From assembly GCA_019348475.1 (NCBI GenBank), contig JAHWJJ010000195.1:1-8110 (forward strand): 8,110 nucleotides of DNA. The letters are read 5' to 3'. Positions 1 to 5,718 of this stretch are shown here, one piece after another. The stretch comes from Gemmatimonadota bacterium. GTDB lineage: Bacteria; Gemmatimonadota; Gemmatimonadetes; Longimicrobiales; Longimicrobiaceae. Each line of letters starts with the position of its first letter. The stretch's first letter is position 1. A model generated the notes under the pieces. That model did no database searches, was not told where the DNA came from, and saw nothing but the letters and a program-made list of their open reading frames with translations. A program made the position numbers and the translations under genes.

Positions 1-80
1 CCGCACTCCCGCACTCCCGCACTCCCGCACTCCCGCACTCCCGCACTCCCGCACTCCCGCACTAACGCACTAACGCACTC
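1..80. repeat. 8-bp tandem array, about ten copies of CCGCACTC
   Basis: Ten consecutive 8-bp units fill this stretch. The first seven are identical (CCGCACTC) and the last three carry CC-to-AA type changes (CGCACTAA flavour). The array reaches the left edge of the window, so its full length is unknown. It ends 4 bp before the stop codon of the MDR oxidoreductase gene, so minus-strand transcripts of that gene would read into it. On the minus strand the perfect units read GGGAGTGC, that is GGG followed by five bases, which is a spacing that permits G-quadruplex folding. No coding function is suggested. Confidence 0.95.
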
Positions 81-84
81 CCCC

Positions 85-1092
85 TCACCCCATCATCACC
101 AGCGCCTTGAGAAACCCGTCCGGACGATCGCGGGTGTCGTCCAGCGCCTGGTCCAGGCGCTCCAGCGGGTACGTGTGCGTGTACAGCGGGGCGGGGTCCA
201 GGCGCCCGGACGCAACGGCATCCACCGCCATCCGGATTCCCTCCACGTAGACCGCCGGGTCGCGCTCATGGGCGTTGATCACGTCCAGGCCGCGCCAGTT
301 CCACATCTGCATGTTCACCTGGCGCGGCCCGTCCTGGTGATAGCCGGCGATGATCAGCCGCCCCCGCTCCTTCGTGATCTCCGCGGCCAGGTCCAGCGGC
401 CACTGCTTGCCCACCGCCTCGATGACCCGGTCCGCCAGCACGCCGCCGGTCAGCTCCTTGACGCGCTCGATGATCGCCCGGTGATCGTCCATGGCGATGG
501 TCTCGTCCGCGCCCATGCGCCGCGCCACTTCCAGCGAAAACGGGCGGCGGCTGATGGCGATCACCCGCGCCCCGGCGTCCTTCGCGAGCCGCGTCAGCAG
601 CGCGCCCAAGAACCCGATCCCCACCACCGCCACCGTCTGCCCCCGCTGGACGTCGCTGCGGCGGAAGATGTTCATGGCGCACCCCAGCGGCTCGCCCGGG
701 AAGGGCTGGCCGTCCAGCGAAGCGGGGAGCTTGACCGTCGCGGACGCGTCCGTCACGTCGTACTCCGCGTACGCGCTGTACGAAAGCGCGGCGACGCGGT
801 CGCCCACGGCGAACTCCGCGACGTCCTCGCCCAGCGCGTCCACCACCCCCCACCCCTCGTGCCCCAGCGCGCCGGGCTCGGTGGGGTACTTCATCCACTC
901 CGCCCCGCCCCACGGCGTCAGGTTGCTGGCGCAGACGCCGCACCCTTCCAGGCGGATGCGCACCTGCCCGGGCCCGGGCTCGGGGACCGGCACTTCATCC
1001 AGCGAAATCTCCCCGGGCGCCGTCAGGCGGGCGGCGCGCATGGTGGAAACGGCGGTCAGCGTGTCGCCCGCGTGGAGCGTGTCGAACGTCAT
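85..1092 (-). CDS. MDR-family (zinc-type alcohol dehydrogenase-like) oxidoreductase
   Basis: This 335-residue protein has the two-domain layout of medium-chain dehydrogenases/reductases. The N-terminal GroES-like domain carries likely catalytic zinc ligands: Cys54 in GVCASN, His78 followed by Glu79 in LGHEGWG, and Cys138 in PLGCAMN. The structural-zinc lobe with four closely spaced Cys, usual in classical alcohol dehydrogenases, is absent. The Rossmann domain has GIGFLG at 158-163. The second strand ends in ISRR (180-183) rather than an acidic residue, which hints at NADP(H) preference (inference). The substrate cannot be told from the sequence; sugar, polyol or other alcohol oxidation are all possible. 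The chosen ATG gives a 17-residue leader before MRAARLTAPG. A second ATG at 1039-1041 (Met18) matches the usual family start better, and neither has a clear Shine-Dalgarno. The gene lies 230 bp downstream of the epimerase pair on the same strand and may or may not belong with it. Confidence 0.9.
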   Translation of the reverse strand: MTFDTLHAGDTLTAVSTMRAARLTAPGEISLDEVPVPEPGPGQVRIRLEGCGVCASNLTPWGGAEWMKYPTEPGALGHEGWGVVDALGEDVAEFAVGDRVAALSYSAYAEYDVTDASATVKLPASLDGQPFPGEPLGCAMNIFRRSDVQRGQTVAVVGIGFLGALLTRLAKDAGARVIAISRRPFSLEVARRMGADETIAMDDHRAIIERVKELTGGVLADRVIEAVGKQWPLDLAAEITKERGRLIIAGYHQDGPRQVNMQMWNWRGLDVINAHERDPAVYVEGIRMAVDAVASGRLDPAPLYTHTYPLERLDQALDDTRDRPDGFLKALVMMG

Positions 1093-1097
1093 TCGGA

Positions 1098-1145
1098 AGA
1101 AGTGCCCGGTTCAGGTGTCCAGTATCAGTGCCGGTGTCGAGTGCC
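1098..1145. repeat. Degenerate minisatellite next to the MDR gene start
   Basis: Read on the minus strand, this stretch consists of loosely repeated GGCAC-containing units of about 12-15 bp (GGCACTCGACACC, GGCACTGATACTG, GACACCTGAACC, GGGCACTTCT). It ends 5 bp before the ATG of the MDR gene. The same unit, with the same GGCACTTCT end, lies just upstream of the cation efflux gene (5719-5764). No Shine-Dalgarno is visible between the repeat and the start codon. Confidence 0.6.
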
Positions 1146-1260
1146 CCTCCCCCCGGCGCCCTCCCCGCTCGTTGCTCGCGGAGCGGGGGAAAACTTCGTC
1201 TCGCGACCGGCGCTCTCCCCTCCGCCAACCCCTCCCCCGGGGTTGGGGGAGGGGTCGACC
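1141..1260. repeat. Intergenic two-stem-loop element, diverged copy
   Basis: Two strong inverted repeats lie in tandem between the MDR and epimerase genes. The first is a perfect 8-bp stem, CCCCGCTC (1163-1170) with GAGCGGGG (1181-1188). It is followed by GAAAACTTCG. The second is a perfect 11-bp stem, ACCCCTCCCCC (1228-1238) with GGGGGAGGGGT (1245-1255), around a 6-base loop. The first half (CGCTCGTT, CTCG, then GGGGAAAACTTCG) matches the start of the two repeats at 7738 and 7927 in the same orientation. The second stem-loop sits in the same relative place but differs in sequence. I read it as a diverged member of that family. It could also act as a terminator for the epimerase operon. Confidence 0.65.
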
Positions 1261-1299
1261 GCCGTTGCGAGGAATGAGCAAAAGGCGGGTCGGGGGAGA

Positions 1300-1317
1300 G
1301 GGCCCCGGCGAGGGCCC
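1300..1317 (-). terminator. Possible terminator hairpin after the epimerase operon
   Basis: GGGCCC at 1300-1305 pairs with GGGCCC at 1312-1317 around a 6-base loop, 5 bp past the stop codon of the CDP-paratose-type epimerase. The downstream minus strand is C-rich, and a TTTTG run appears only about 20 bases later, so this is not a classical intrinsic terminator. The larger stem at 1228-1255 could share the role. Confidence 0.3.
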
Positions 1318-1322
1318 GCCCC

Positions 1323-2408
1323 TCAGTCCGCGCCCACGGCGGCGGCCAGGGGCTCGCGCTCGGCGGCGCGCGGGAGCACCGGCGACTCCAGGTCGGCCTC
1401 GCGCAGCCAGTCCACCAGCTTCTCCAGCCCCGCCTTCCACGAGGTGCGCGGCTTCCAGTCCAGCACCCGCTCCAGCTTCGCGGTGTCGCTCACGTACACG
1501 CGCTGGTCGCCGGGGCGCCAGTCGGCGGTGTGAACGGGGACGGAGCGGCCGGTCACGTCCTGCAGCCGCTCGATGACCCCGCGCACCGTCACCGCGTTCT
1601 GGGCGCCGCCGCCCACGTTGAACACCTCGCCGGCCACGGTGTGGATGCGGTCCATGGCGCGGCGCATGGCGTCCACCAGGTCGTCGATCCACAGGATGTC
1701 GCGCACCTGAAAGCCGTCGCCGTAGACGGTGATGGGCTCGCGGCCGTAGAGCGCGCGCCCGAAGTGCGCCACCCACCCCTGGTCCTCGGTGCCGAACTGG
1801 CGCGTGCCGTAGATGCAGCTCATCCGGAAGACCACCGTGGGCAAGCCGTAGATGCGGGCGTAGTCGTGGACGTACTGGTCCGCGGCGCCCTTGCTGCACC
1901 CGTACGGCGAGTGGAAGTCCAGCCGGGCCGCCTCGCTGATCCCGCGCCGCCCGTCGGCGTAGCGGTACGCGCCATCGGCCAGCTCCACGGCGACGTCCTC
2001 CATCCCCCCGTACACCTTGTTGGTGGAGGTGAAGAGGACGGGAGGCGGGTTCAGCATGGTGCGCGCGGCCTCCAGCACGTTGAAGGTGCCGATGACGTTG
2101 GTCTGCAGGTCGGTGCGCGGGTCGTCCAGCGACGTCGTCACGGCCACCTGCGCCGCCAGGTGAAAGACCTGCTTGGACTGGCGCACCAGCGGCGTGATGC
2201 GCGCCGCGTCGCGCACGTCCACCTGCTCGATGCGCACGCGGTCGCCGTGGTTCGCCTGGAGCCACGCGGCGTTCCGGCGCACGCCGTCGCGGGAGAAGTT
2301 GTCGGCCACGATCACCCGCTCGCCCTCACGCAGCAGCGCATCGGCCAGGTTGCTGCCGACGAACCCGGCGCCGCCCGTGATCAGGATGTGGTCGCGCTTG
2401 CCCTTCAT
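1323..2408 (-). CDS. rfbE: CDP-paratose 2-epimerase (CDP-tyvelose epimerase)-like SDR protein
   Basis: This 361-residue extended SDR protein begins almost at once with the NAD-binding motif TGGAGFVG (11-18), followed by an acidic residue (Asp36 in VADN) typical of NAD(H) binding. The active site shows Ser/Thr127-129 in FTSTNKVYG and Tyr169-x3-Lys173. The blocks TNKVYGG, LDFHSPYGCSKGAADQY (163-179), DYARIYGLPTVVFR and DQGWVAHF closely match my memory of Salmonella RfbE/Tyv, which converts CDP-paratose to CDP-tyvelose by C2 epimerisation. Length fits that enzyme (about 340 residues) with a slightly longer, low-complexity C-terminus. The ATG is supported by the family N-terminus and by a strong GAGGAGG 6 bp upstream. 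The gene follows another epimerase by 11 bp and is surely translated from the same mRNA. The CDP-glucose 4,6-dehydratase and other CDP-dideoxyhexose genes are not in the window, so the true substrate may be another nucleotide sugar. I am sure of the family and moderately sure of the specificity. Confidence 0.9.
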   Translation of the reverse strand: MKGKRDHILITGGAGFVGSNLADALLREGERVIVADNFSRDGVRRNAAWLQANHGDRVRIEQVDVRDAARITPLVRQSKQVFHLAAQVAVTTSLDDPRTDLQTNVIGTFNVLEAARTMLNPPPVLFTSTNKVYGGMEDVAVELADGAYRYADGRRGISEAARLDFHSPYGCSKGAADQYVHDYARIYGLPTVVFRMSCIYGTRQFGTEDQGWVAHFGRALYGREPITVYGDGFQVRDILWIDDLVDAMRRAMDRIHTVAGEVFNVGGGAQNAVTVRGVIERLQDVTGRSVPVHTADWRPGDQRVYVSDTAKLERVLDWKPRTSWKAGLEKLVDWLREADLESPVLPRAAEREPLAAAVGAD

Positions 2409-2414
2409 CGTCCG

Positions 2415-2421
2415 CCTCCTC
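2415..2421 (-). promoter_or_regulatory. Shine-Dalgarno GAGGAGG overlapping the upstream stop codon
   Basis: The minus strand reads GAGGAGG, then 6 bases, then ATG of the CDP-paratose-type epimerase. The first two bases of the site lie inside the TGA stop codon (2420-2422) of the preceding epimerase. This fixes the start and suggests translational coupling of the two genes. Confidence 0.85.
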
Positions 2422-3547
2422 ACAGCGTGAGTCCGCGCGCGGCCAGCTCGGCCGCGTGGGTTTCCACATGATCCTCCGGCCGCTCCTGTTCCTGCAGCCA
2501 TCCAACCAGCTCCTGCATTCCCTCCTCGAACGCCACCCGCGGCTCGTAGCCCAGCACCTCGCGCGCGAGCGAGATGTCGGCGAAGCAGTGGCGGATGTCG
2601 CCCACGCGGTACTTGCCCGTGACCTGCGCCTGCACCTGCGTCCCCAGCACGCCGGCCAGCGTCTGCGCCACCTCGCGCACGGTGACCGCGCGGCCGCTCC
2701 CCACGTTGAACGCCTTGCCCACGGCCGCCTCTTCTTCGGCCGAAAGGAGCAGCGCCTGCACCACGTCGTGCACCGAGACGAAGTCGCGCTTCTGCTCGCC
2801 GTCCTCGAAGATCAGGGGCGGCTGCCCGTTCAGCAGCCGGCTGCTGAAGATGGCCGCCACGCCGGTGTAGGGGTTGGAGAGCGCCTGGCGCGGGCCGTAG
2901 ATGTTGAAGAACCGCAGCGCGACGCTGGGAATGCCGTACGCGGCGCCCATCATCAGCACCATCTTTTCCTGGTCGGCCTTGGTGAGCGCGTAGATGGAGG
3001 TGGGGTCCAGCGGCTTTCCCTCGTCCGTGGGCGCCGGCACCAGCTCGGCGCCGTCCACGTCGCGCGGGTTCCACTGGTCGTTCCTGAGCTGGTCCGCCGT
3101 ACGCAGGATGGCGGTGGGCGCACCACCGTCCGGGCGCGTGTAGCGCCCCTCGCCGTAGATGGACATGGACGAGGCGACGATCAGCTTCTGCACGCCGCCG
3201 CGGTCGTCGACCAGCGCCTGCAGCAGGTGGGCGGTGCCCAGGGTGTTGACGTCGGTGTAGTCGGCGATCTGGTACATGCTCTGGCCCACGCCGACGGCGG
3301 CGGCCAAGTGGTACACCACCTCGACGTCGCGCAGGGAGCCGCGCACGTCGGCGGGGCTGCGCACGTCGCCCTGGATGAACTCCGCGTCGCCGGGCACCCA
3401 GGCGGGCTTGCGCCGGTCGGAGCCGTGCACCTGCGGATCGAGGTTGTCAAGAATGCGCACCCGGTCGCCGCGCGCCAGCAGCGCGTCCACAAGGTGGCTG
3501 CCCACGAACCCCGCGCCTCCCGTCACCAGCACTCTCCGACCCGCCAC
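2420..3547 (-). CDS. dTDP-L-rhamnose 4-epimerase-like NAD-dependent epimerase
   Basis: This 375-residue extended SDR protein carries TGGAGFVG (9-16) for NAD binding, Asp34 in RILDNLDPQVHG, and the active site Ser127/Ser129 in VASSMSIYGEG with Tyr186-x3-Lys190 (YALTK). Further conserved blocks are LAAAVGVGQSMYQIADY, FFNIYGPRQALSNPYTGV (214-231), PLIFEDGEQKRDF and KYRVGDIRHCFADIS. These fit proteins annotated as dTDP-L-rhamnose 4-epimerase (WbiB group), which interconvert dTDP-L-rhamnose and dTDP-6-deoxy-L-talose. A stretch of about 45 residues (134-180) is inserted between the catalytic Ser and Tyr. In relatives I remember, this insert carries Cys pairs; here it has none. The GTG start is chosen because GGAGG lies 6 bp upstream and the Rossmann fold begins right after it. 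Upstream in-frame ATGs would add up to 63 Arg/Gly-rich residues unlike any epimerase. It is the first gene of the two-epimerase operon. Substrate is inferred. Confidence 0.88.
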   Translation of the reverse strand: MAGRRVLVTGGAGFVGSHLVDALLARGDRVRILDNLDPQVHGSDRRKPAWVPGDAEFIQGDVRSPADVRGSLRDVEVVYHLAAAVGVGQSMYQIADYTDVNTLGTAHLLQALVDDRGGVQKLIVASSMSIYGEGRYTRPDGGAPTAILRTADQLRNDQWNPRDVDGAELVPAPTDEGKPLDPTSIYALTKADQEKMVLMMGAAYGIPSVALRFFNIYGPRQALSNPYTGVAAIFSSRLLNGQPPLIFEDGEQKRDFVSVHDVVQALLLSAEEEAAVGKAFNVGSGRAVTVREVAQTLAGVLGTQVQAQVTGKYRVGDIRHCFADISLAREVLGYEPRVAFEEGMQELVGWLQEQERPEDHVETHAAELAARGLTL

Positions 3548-3553
3548 TCCGCA

Positions 3554-3558
3554 CCTCC
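3554..3558 (-). promoter_or_regulatory. Shine-Dalgarno GGAGG for the first epimerase
   Basis: GGAGG lies 6 bases upstream of the GTG at 3545-3547 on the minus strand. It decides the start of the rhamnose 4-epimerase-like gene in favour of GTG over the upstream in-frame ATGs, which would place a long basic extension before the Rossmann fold. Confidence 0.75.
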
Positions 3559-3718
3559 GTTCCGCGGTGATCCCTCCTTTGCCGGCGCGCGGCCGTCCGC
3601 GCGCGCCGCCCCTCCCTTTCCCCGCCGCCCGGCGGGCCCTGCACCCACGCAAAAGCATGCCGCCACCGCACCGCCACCGCGCGTCCTTCCGCAGACGCTG
3701 AGCTGCACCTCGCAACGT

Positions 3719-3776
3719 CCATTCCGTACGTAACACTGCGCGACAGATGCGCTAAGCTCCTACATATCGGCTCCAG
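3719..3776 (-). promoter_or_regulatory. Possible promoter region of the epimerase operon
   Basis: This is the only AT-richer patch between the upstream hairpin and the operon. The minus strand contains TATGTA (in GATATGTAGG) and, further on, TTAGCG-17 bp-TACGTA. Both are poor matches to the sigma-70 consensus. Position, not motif quality, is the main argument. Confidence 0.3.
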
Positions 3777-3806
3777 CTACGCCGCGCAGCGGCGCCGGAA
3801 CGAAGC

Positions 3807-3833
3807 GCGGGGGACCGGACGCCGGTCCCCCGC
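3807..3833. terminator. Perfect 12-bp stem-loop, likely terminator of the small gene
   Basis: GCGGGGGACCGG (3807-3818) pairs perfectly with CCGGTCCCCCGC (3822-3833) around a 3-base loop. It lies 112 bp past the stop codon of the small hypothetical gene and before the presumed epimerase promoter. There is no U-tract on either strand, so it would be a tract-less terminator or an RNA-stabilising hairpin. Confidence 0.55.
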
Positions 3834-3918
3834 ACCGCGGGACGTTATCCGGGGACCCGCACCCCGCACCCGCGGGGGGTGCGGACGTCCGCGCGGGGAG
3901 CGCCCCGGCGGGGACAGC

Positions 3919-3930
3919 CGCGCATGCGCG
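3919..3930. repeat. 12-bp perfect palindrome CGCGCATGCGCG
   Basis: An uninterrupted 12-bp palindrome lies 15 bp downstream of the small hypothetical gene. In such GC-rich DNA short palindromes of G and C are common, so it may be chance. A protein-binding site or part of an RNA hairpin is possible. Confidence 0.4.
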
Positions 3931-3945
3931 CCGCACGGGCCGCCC

Positions 3946-4221
3946 TCACGCCACCACCCCCAGGCGGCGGTCGTAGCCGCCTTCCCACCGCTCCATCCTC
4001 GCGTTCACCTCGTCCGCGGGAACGCCGCTGACCAGGCGCTGGGCCAGCCGAACGCCCAGGCGGCGCTCCTGCGCGCGCTGGTACTCGGCGGCGCGGCCGT
4101 GCTCCAGGTGCTCGGCGGCCTCCATCTCCAGGGCGAACGCGAGCCGGTCCAGGTCGGTGAAGATGCGGCCGCGCAGGTCCATGTCTTCGGGAGCGTCGGC
4201 GGGGCTGGGCTGGCTTTGCAT
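3946..4221 (-). CDS. Small charged hypothetical protein
   Basis: I do not recognise this 91-residue protein. After a Pro/Ser-rich start (MQSQPSPADAPED), residues 14-90 look strongly helical and charged, with many Glu, Arg and Ala (MEAAEHLEHGRAAEYQRAQE) and a C-terminal part RMERWEGGYDRRLGVVA. There is no signal peptide, membrane segment or Cys. The composition looks like a real cytoplasmic protein, whereas the same frame further upstream becomes Arg/Pro/Cys-rich and does not. The ATG at 4219-4221 is chosen at that change of character. Met14 (MDLRGRIF) is an alternative, and neither has a good Shine-Dalgarno. It stands alone, with more than 270 bp of non-coding DNA on each side, and ends before a strong hairpin. 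No function can be assigned. Confidence 0.6.
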   Translation of the reverse strand: MQSQPSPADAPEDMDLRGRIFTDLDRLAFALEMEAAEHLEHGRAAEYQRAQERRLGVRLAQRLVSGVPADEVNARMERWEGGYDRRLGVVA

Positions 4222-4263
4222 GATGCTGGACGGGGCGGAGCTGCAGCCGGACCGCTTTTTCCG

Positions 4264-4288
4264 AAAACCCGCGCCGCGGCGGGGTTTT
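4264..4288. terminator. Bulged hairpin with A-tract and T-tract arms
   Basis: AAAACCC (4264-4270) pairs with GGGTTTT (4282-4288). After one bulged G the stem continues CGC/GCG around a CGCG loop. A and T tracts on the two arms would make it a bidirectional terminator-like structure. It lies 43 bp upstream of the small hypothetical gene, so on the minus strand it would be in that gene's leader or would end transcripts coming from the efflux operon. Confidence 0.4.
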
Positions 4289-4325
4289 GCGAAATCGTAT
4301 GTAGCTGTGGGCGCAAGCGGCGTGC

Positions 4326-4339
4326 CGTAAACCTTTACG
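4326..4339. promoter_or_regulatory. Inverted repeat CGTAAA-CC-TTTACG, possible operator
   Basis: A 6-bp perfect inverted repeat with a 2-bp centre sits in the AT-richer stretch about 105 bp upstream of the small hypothetical gene. Size and symmetry suit a dimeric regulator site. No regulator is known from the window. Confidence 0.3.
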
Positions 4340-4740
4340 CCAGCACAGGCGGGAGCGGCGCCGCAGCGTCGCGGCGCACTCCGGGCGGACCGCGCAAGAC
4401 ACGCAGGTTTCGTGTACCTGTATGGACGGAGCGCACGCCCGCGGACGCCGTCTCCCGGGTGCGCACCCCGTGCCAGGGGGCTCCCCAGGCGCCCCCCCAC
4501 ACTCCGATGTGCCTTCCCGCCATGCACTTGCGTCATTGCGCCACGAGCAAGGGGAATCGCCGCCGGACCCTCCGTCCGCCGCCTGCGTCGGCGCCTCCGA
4601 ATGCACCCCCGACTGACGGCGTGCATCATTGTAGTTGATCACGGCGGCGAGCGCCAGATTTTCGTGCGGGTGGGGGTGCCTCCAAATGCGCACCACCAGA
4701 TGTGGGGGTGTAGATGCCATTGCCGTGCCGCGCGGCCGCT

Positions 4741-4759
4741 GGAGCGGGAACACCGCTCC
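4741..4759 (-). terminator. Stem-loop after the cation efflux gene
   Basis: GGAGCGG (4741-4747) pairs perfectly with CCGCTCC (4753-4759) around GAACA. It lies 22 bp past the stop of the efflux gene, where a terminator is expected, but no T-tract follows on the minus strand. Confidence 0.45.
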
Positions 4760-4781
4760 TCCTGCGCCGCCGCACCGCGGT

Positions 4782-5711
4782 TCAATCGCCGGCGAAGGGA
4801 AGGCAGGCGTGCTCCTGAAAGCCGCGCGGCTCGATCTGGATGGTGAGGTGGTGCAGGTGAAACTCGTCGTGGAGCAGGGCGTGCAGCTCCGCCAGGATCT
4901 CGCCCGACTGGCGGCGCACGGCGCGGTCGCCGACCACCACGTGGGCGCTCATGGCGTCCAGCCCGCTGGTGATGGTCCACACGTGCAGGTCGTGCACCTC
5001 TTCCACGCCGTCCACCCGTCCCATCGCGGCGCGCACCGCCTCCAGGTCCACGTGGGTGGGGGTGCCCTCCAGCAGCACGCGCACGCTTTCGCGCAGCAGG
5101 TGCCACGACGAGTACAGCACCAGCACGGCGATGGCGATGGAGACGGCGGGGTCGGCCCACAGCCACCCCATGGTCCACACCGCCACGCCCCCCACGATGG
5201 CGCCCACGCTCCCCAGCGCGTCCGTCAACATGTGCAGCCAGGCGCCGCGAATGTTCAGGCTCTCGTCCTTGCCCCCGTGCAGCACCAGCAGCCCGATGAC
5301 GTTCACGGCCAGGCCCCCCGCGGCGATCAGCATCACCGTGAGCCCCATTACCGGCTCCGGCCGCTGAAGGCGCTGCCACGCCTCGACGAAGATGAAGAGG
5401 GAGATGGCGATGAGCGTGGCCGCGTTGGCCAGGGCGGCCAGGATCTCGGTGCGGTGGTAGCCGTAGGTGTGGCGCGGCGTGGCCGGCTTCTGCGCCATCC
5501 ACAGCGCGAACAGCGAGAGCGCCAGCGCGCCCACGTCGCTCAGCATGTGCCCCGCGTCCGCCAGCAGCGCCAGCGAGTTGCTCAGCAGCCCGCCGACGAT
5601 CTCCGCGACCATGTACACGGCCGCCAGCACCAGCGTCAACGTCAGCCGCTTGCGGTTGCGCGCGGCGCCGTGGGAGTGGCCGTGGCCGTGATGGTGGTGT
5701 CCGGCGCCCAT
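4782..5711 (-). CDS. CDF-family cation efflux transporter, CzcD/ZitB type
   Basis: This 309-residue inner-membrane protein exports divalent metal, most likely Zn2+, in exchange for protons. It starts with a His-rich cytoplasmic tail (HHHHGHGHSH, 5-14). Six membrane segments follow at roughly 23-43, 46-73, 90-110, 122-145, 156-180 and 186-206. The transport site is visible as His55-x3-Asp59 in segment 2 (DAGHMLSD) and His160-x3-Asp164 in segment 5 (HMLTD), the HD-HD set of zinc-type members. The C-terminal cytoplasmic domain (about 210-296) has VHDLHVWTITSG and FHLHHLTIQIE with His240, His243, His257 and His285-288 as likely metal ligands. Length is normal for the family. The start is fixed by the family N-terminus, but it has no Shine-Dalgarno; instead a repeat ends 7 bp before the ATG. 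It lies 100 bp behind lgt on the same strand and may be co-transcribed. Co and Cd are possible further substrates. Confidence 0.93.
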   Translation of the reverse strand: MGAGHHHHGHGHSHGAARNRKRLTLTLVLAAVYMVAEIVGGLLSNSLALLADAGHMLSDVGALALSLFALWMAQKPATPRHTYGYHRTEILAALANAATLIAISLFIFVEAWQRLQRPEPVMGLTVMLIAAGGLAVNVIGLLVLHGGKDESLNIRGAWLHMLTDALGSVGAIVGGVAVWTMGWLWADPAVSIAIAVLVLYSSWHLLRESVRVLLEGTPTHVDLEAVRAAMGRVDGVEEVHDLHVWTITSGLDAMSAHVVVGDRAVRRQSGEILAELHALLHDEFHLHHLTIQIEPRGFQEHACLPFAGD

Positions 5712-5718
5712 GAGGAGG

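Larger units (their letters stand above)
3548..3945. other. Intergenic region upstream of the epimerase operon
   Basis: About 400 bp separate the small hypothetical gene from the epimerase operon. I see no gene here. The open frames crossing it are Arg/Pro/Gly-rich shadows. Between the operon start and about 3718 the sequence is featureless and C-rich on the plus strand. Then come an AT-richer patch (3719-3776), a short stem CGCCGC/GCGGCG (3780-3794), a strong hairpin (3807-3833) and a 12-bp palindrome (3919-3930). The order suggests termination of the small gene followed by a new promoter, giving the epimerase mRNA a leader of roughly 170 bases. Confidence 0.6.
4222..4781. other. Gene-free 560-bp region with inverted repeats
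   Basis: No open frame here looks like a protein. Those present are Pro/Arg/Gly/Cys-rich and lack start signals. The part nearest the small gene (about 4255-4345) is AT-richer and holds a bulged hairpin (4264-4288), TACGAT on the minus strand (4294-4299, a weak -10 candidate) and the palindrome at 4326-4339. A spaced inverted repeat CAGGT/ACCTG lies at 4404-4420. The rest (4421-4735) shows no structure I can name. A terminator-like stem at 4741-4759 closes the region next to the efflux gene. It may hold the promoter of the small gene, a leader RNA or decayed coding DNA. Confidence 0.6.

Noticed and set aside
1..80. Tandem repeats as a possible CRISPR array
   Set aside because: Units are 8 bp and contiguous with no unique spacers. 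The same holds for 8055-8110. No cas gene is present.
175..1576. Long plus-strand open frames of 361 and 452 codons opposite the MDR gene
   Set aside because: They are antisense shadows typical of high-GC coding DNA: His/Arg/Pro-rich with no recognisable domain, while the opposite strand encodes a complete MDR enzyme.
3548..3736. 63-residue N-terminal extension of the rhamnose 4-epimerase-like protein
   Set aside because: It is Arg/Gly-rich and low in complexity. The GTG at 3545-3547 has GGAGG 6 bp upstream and begins directly at the Rossmann fold.
4099..4638. Plus-strand 179-codon frame over the small gene and the gene-free region
   Set aside because: Low-complexity Pro/Arg/Cys composition, no ribosome binding site and no domain. 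It runs antisense to the more protein-like small gene.
4776..4800. T-arm-like GCGGTTCAATCGCC suggesting a tRNA
   Set aside because: It spans the 3' end of the efflux gene, and no acceptor, D-arm or anticodon stem can be formed around it.
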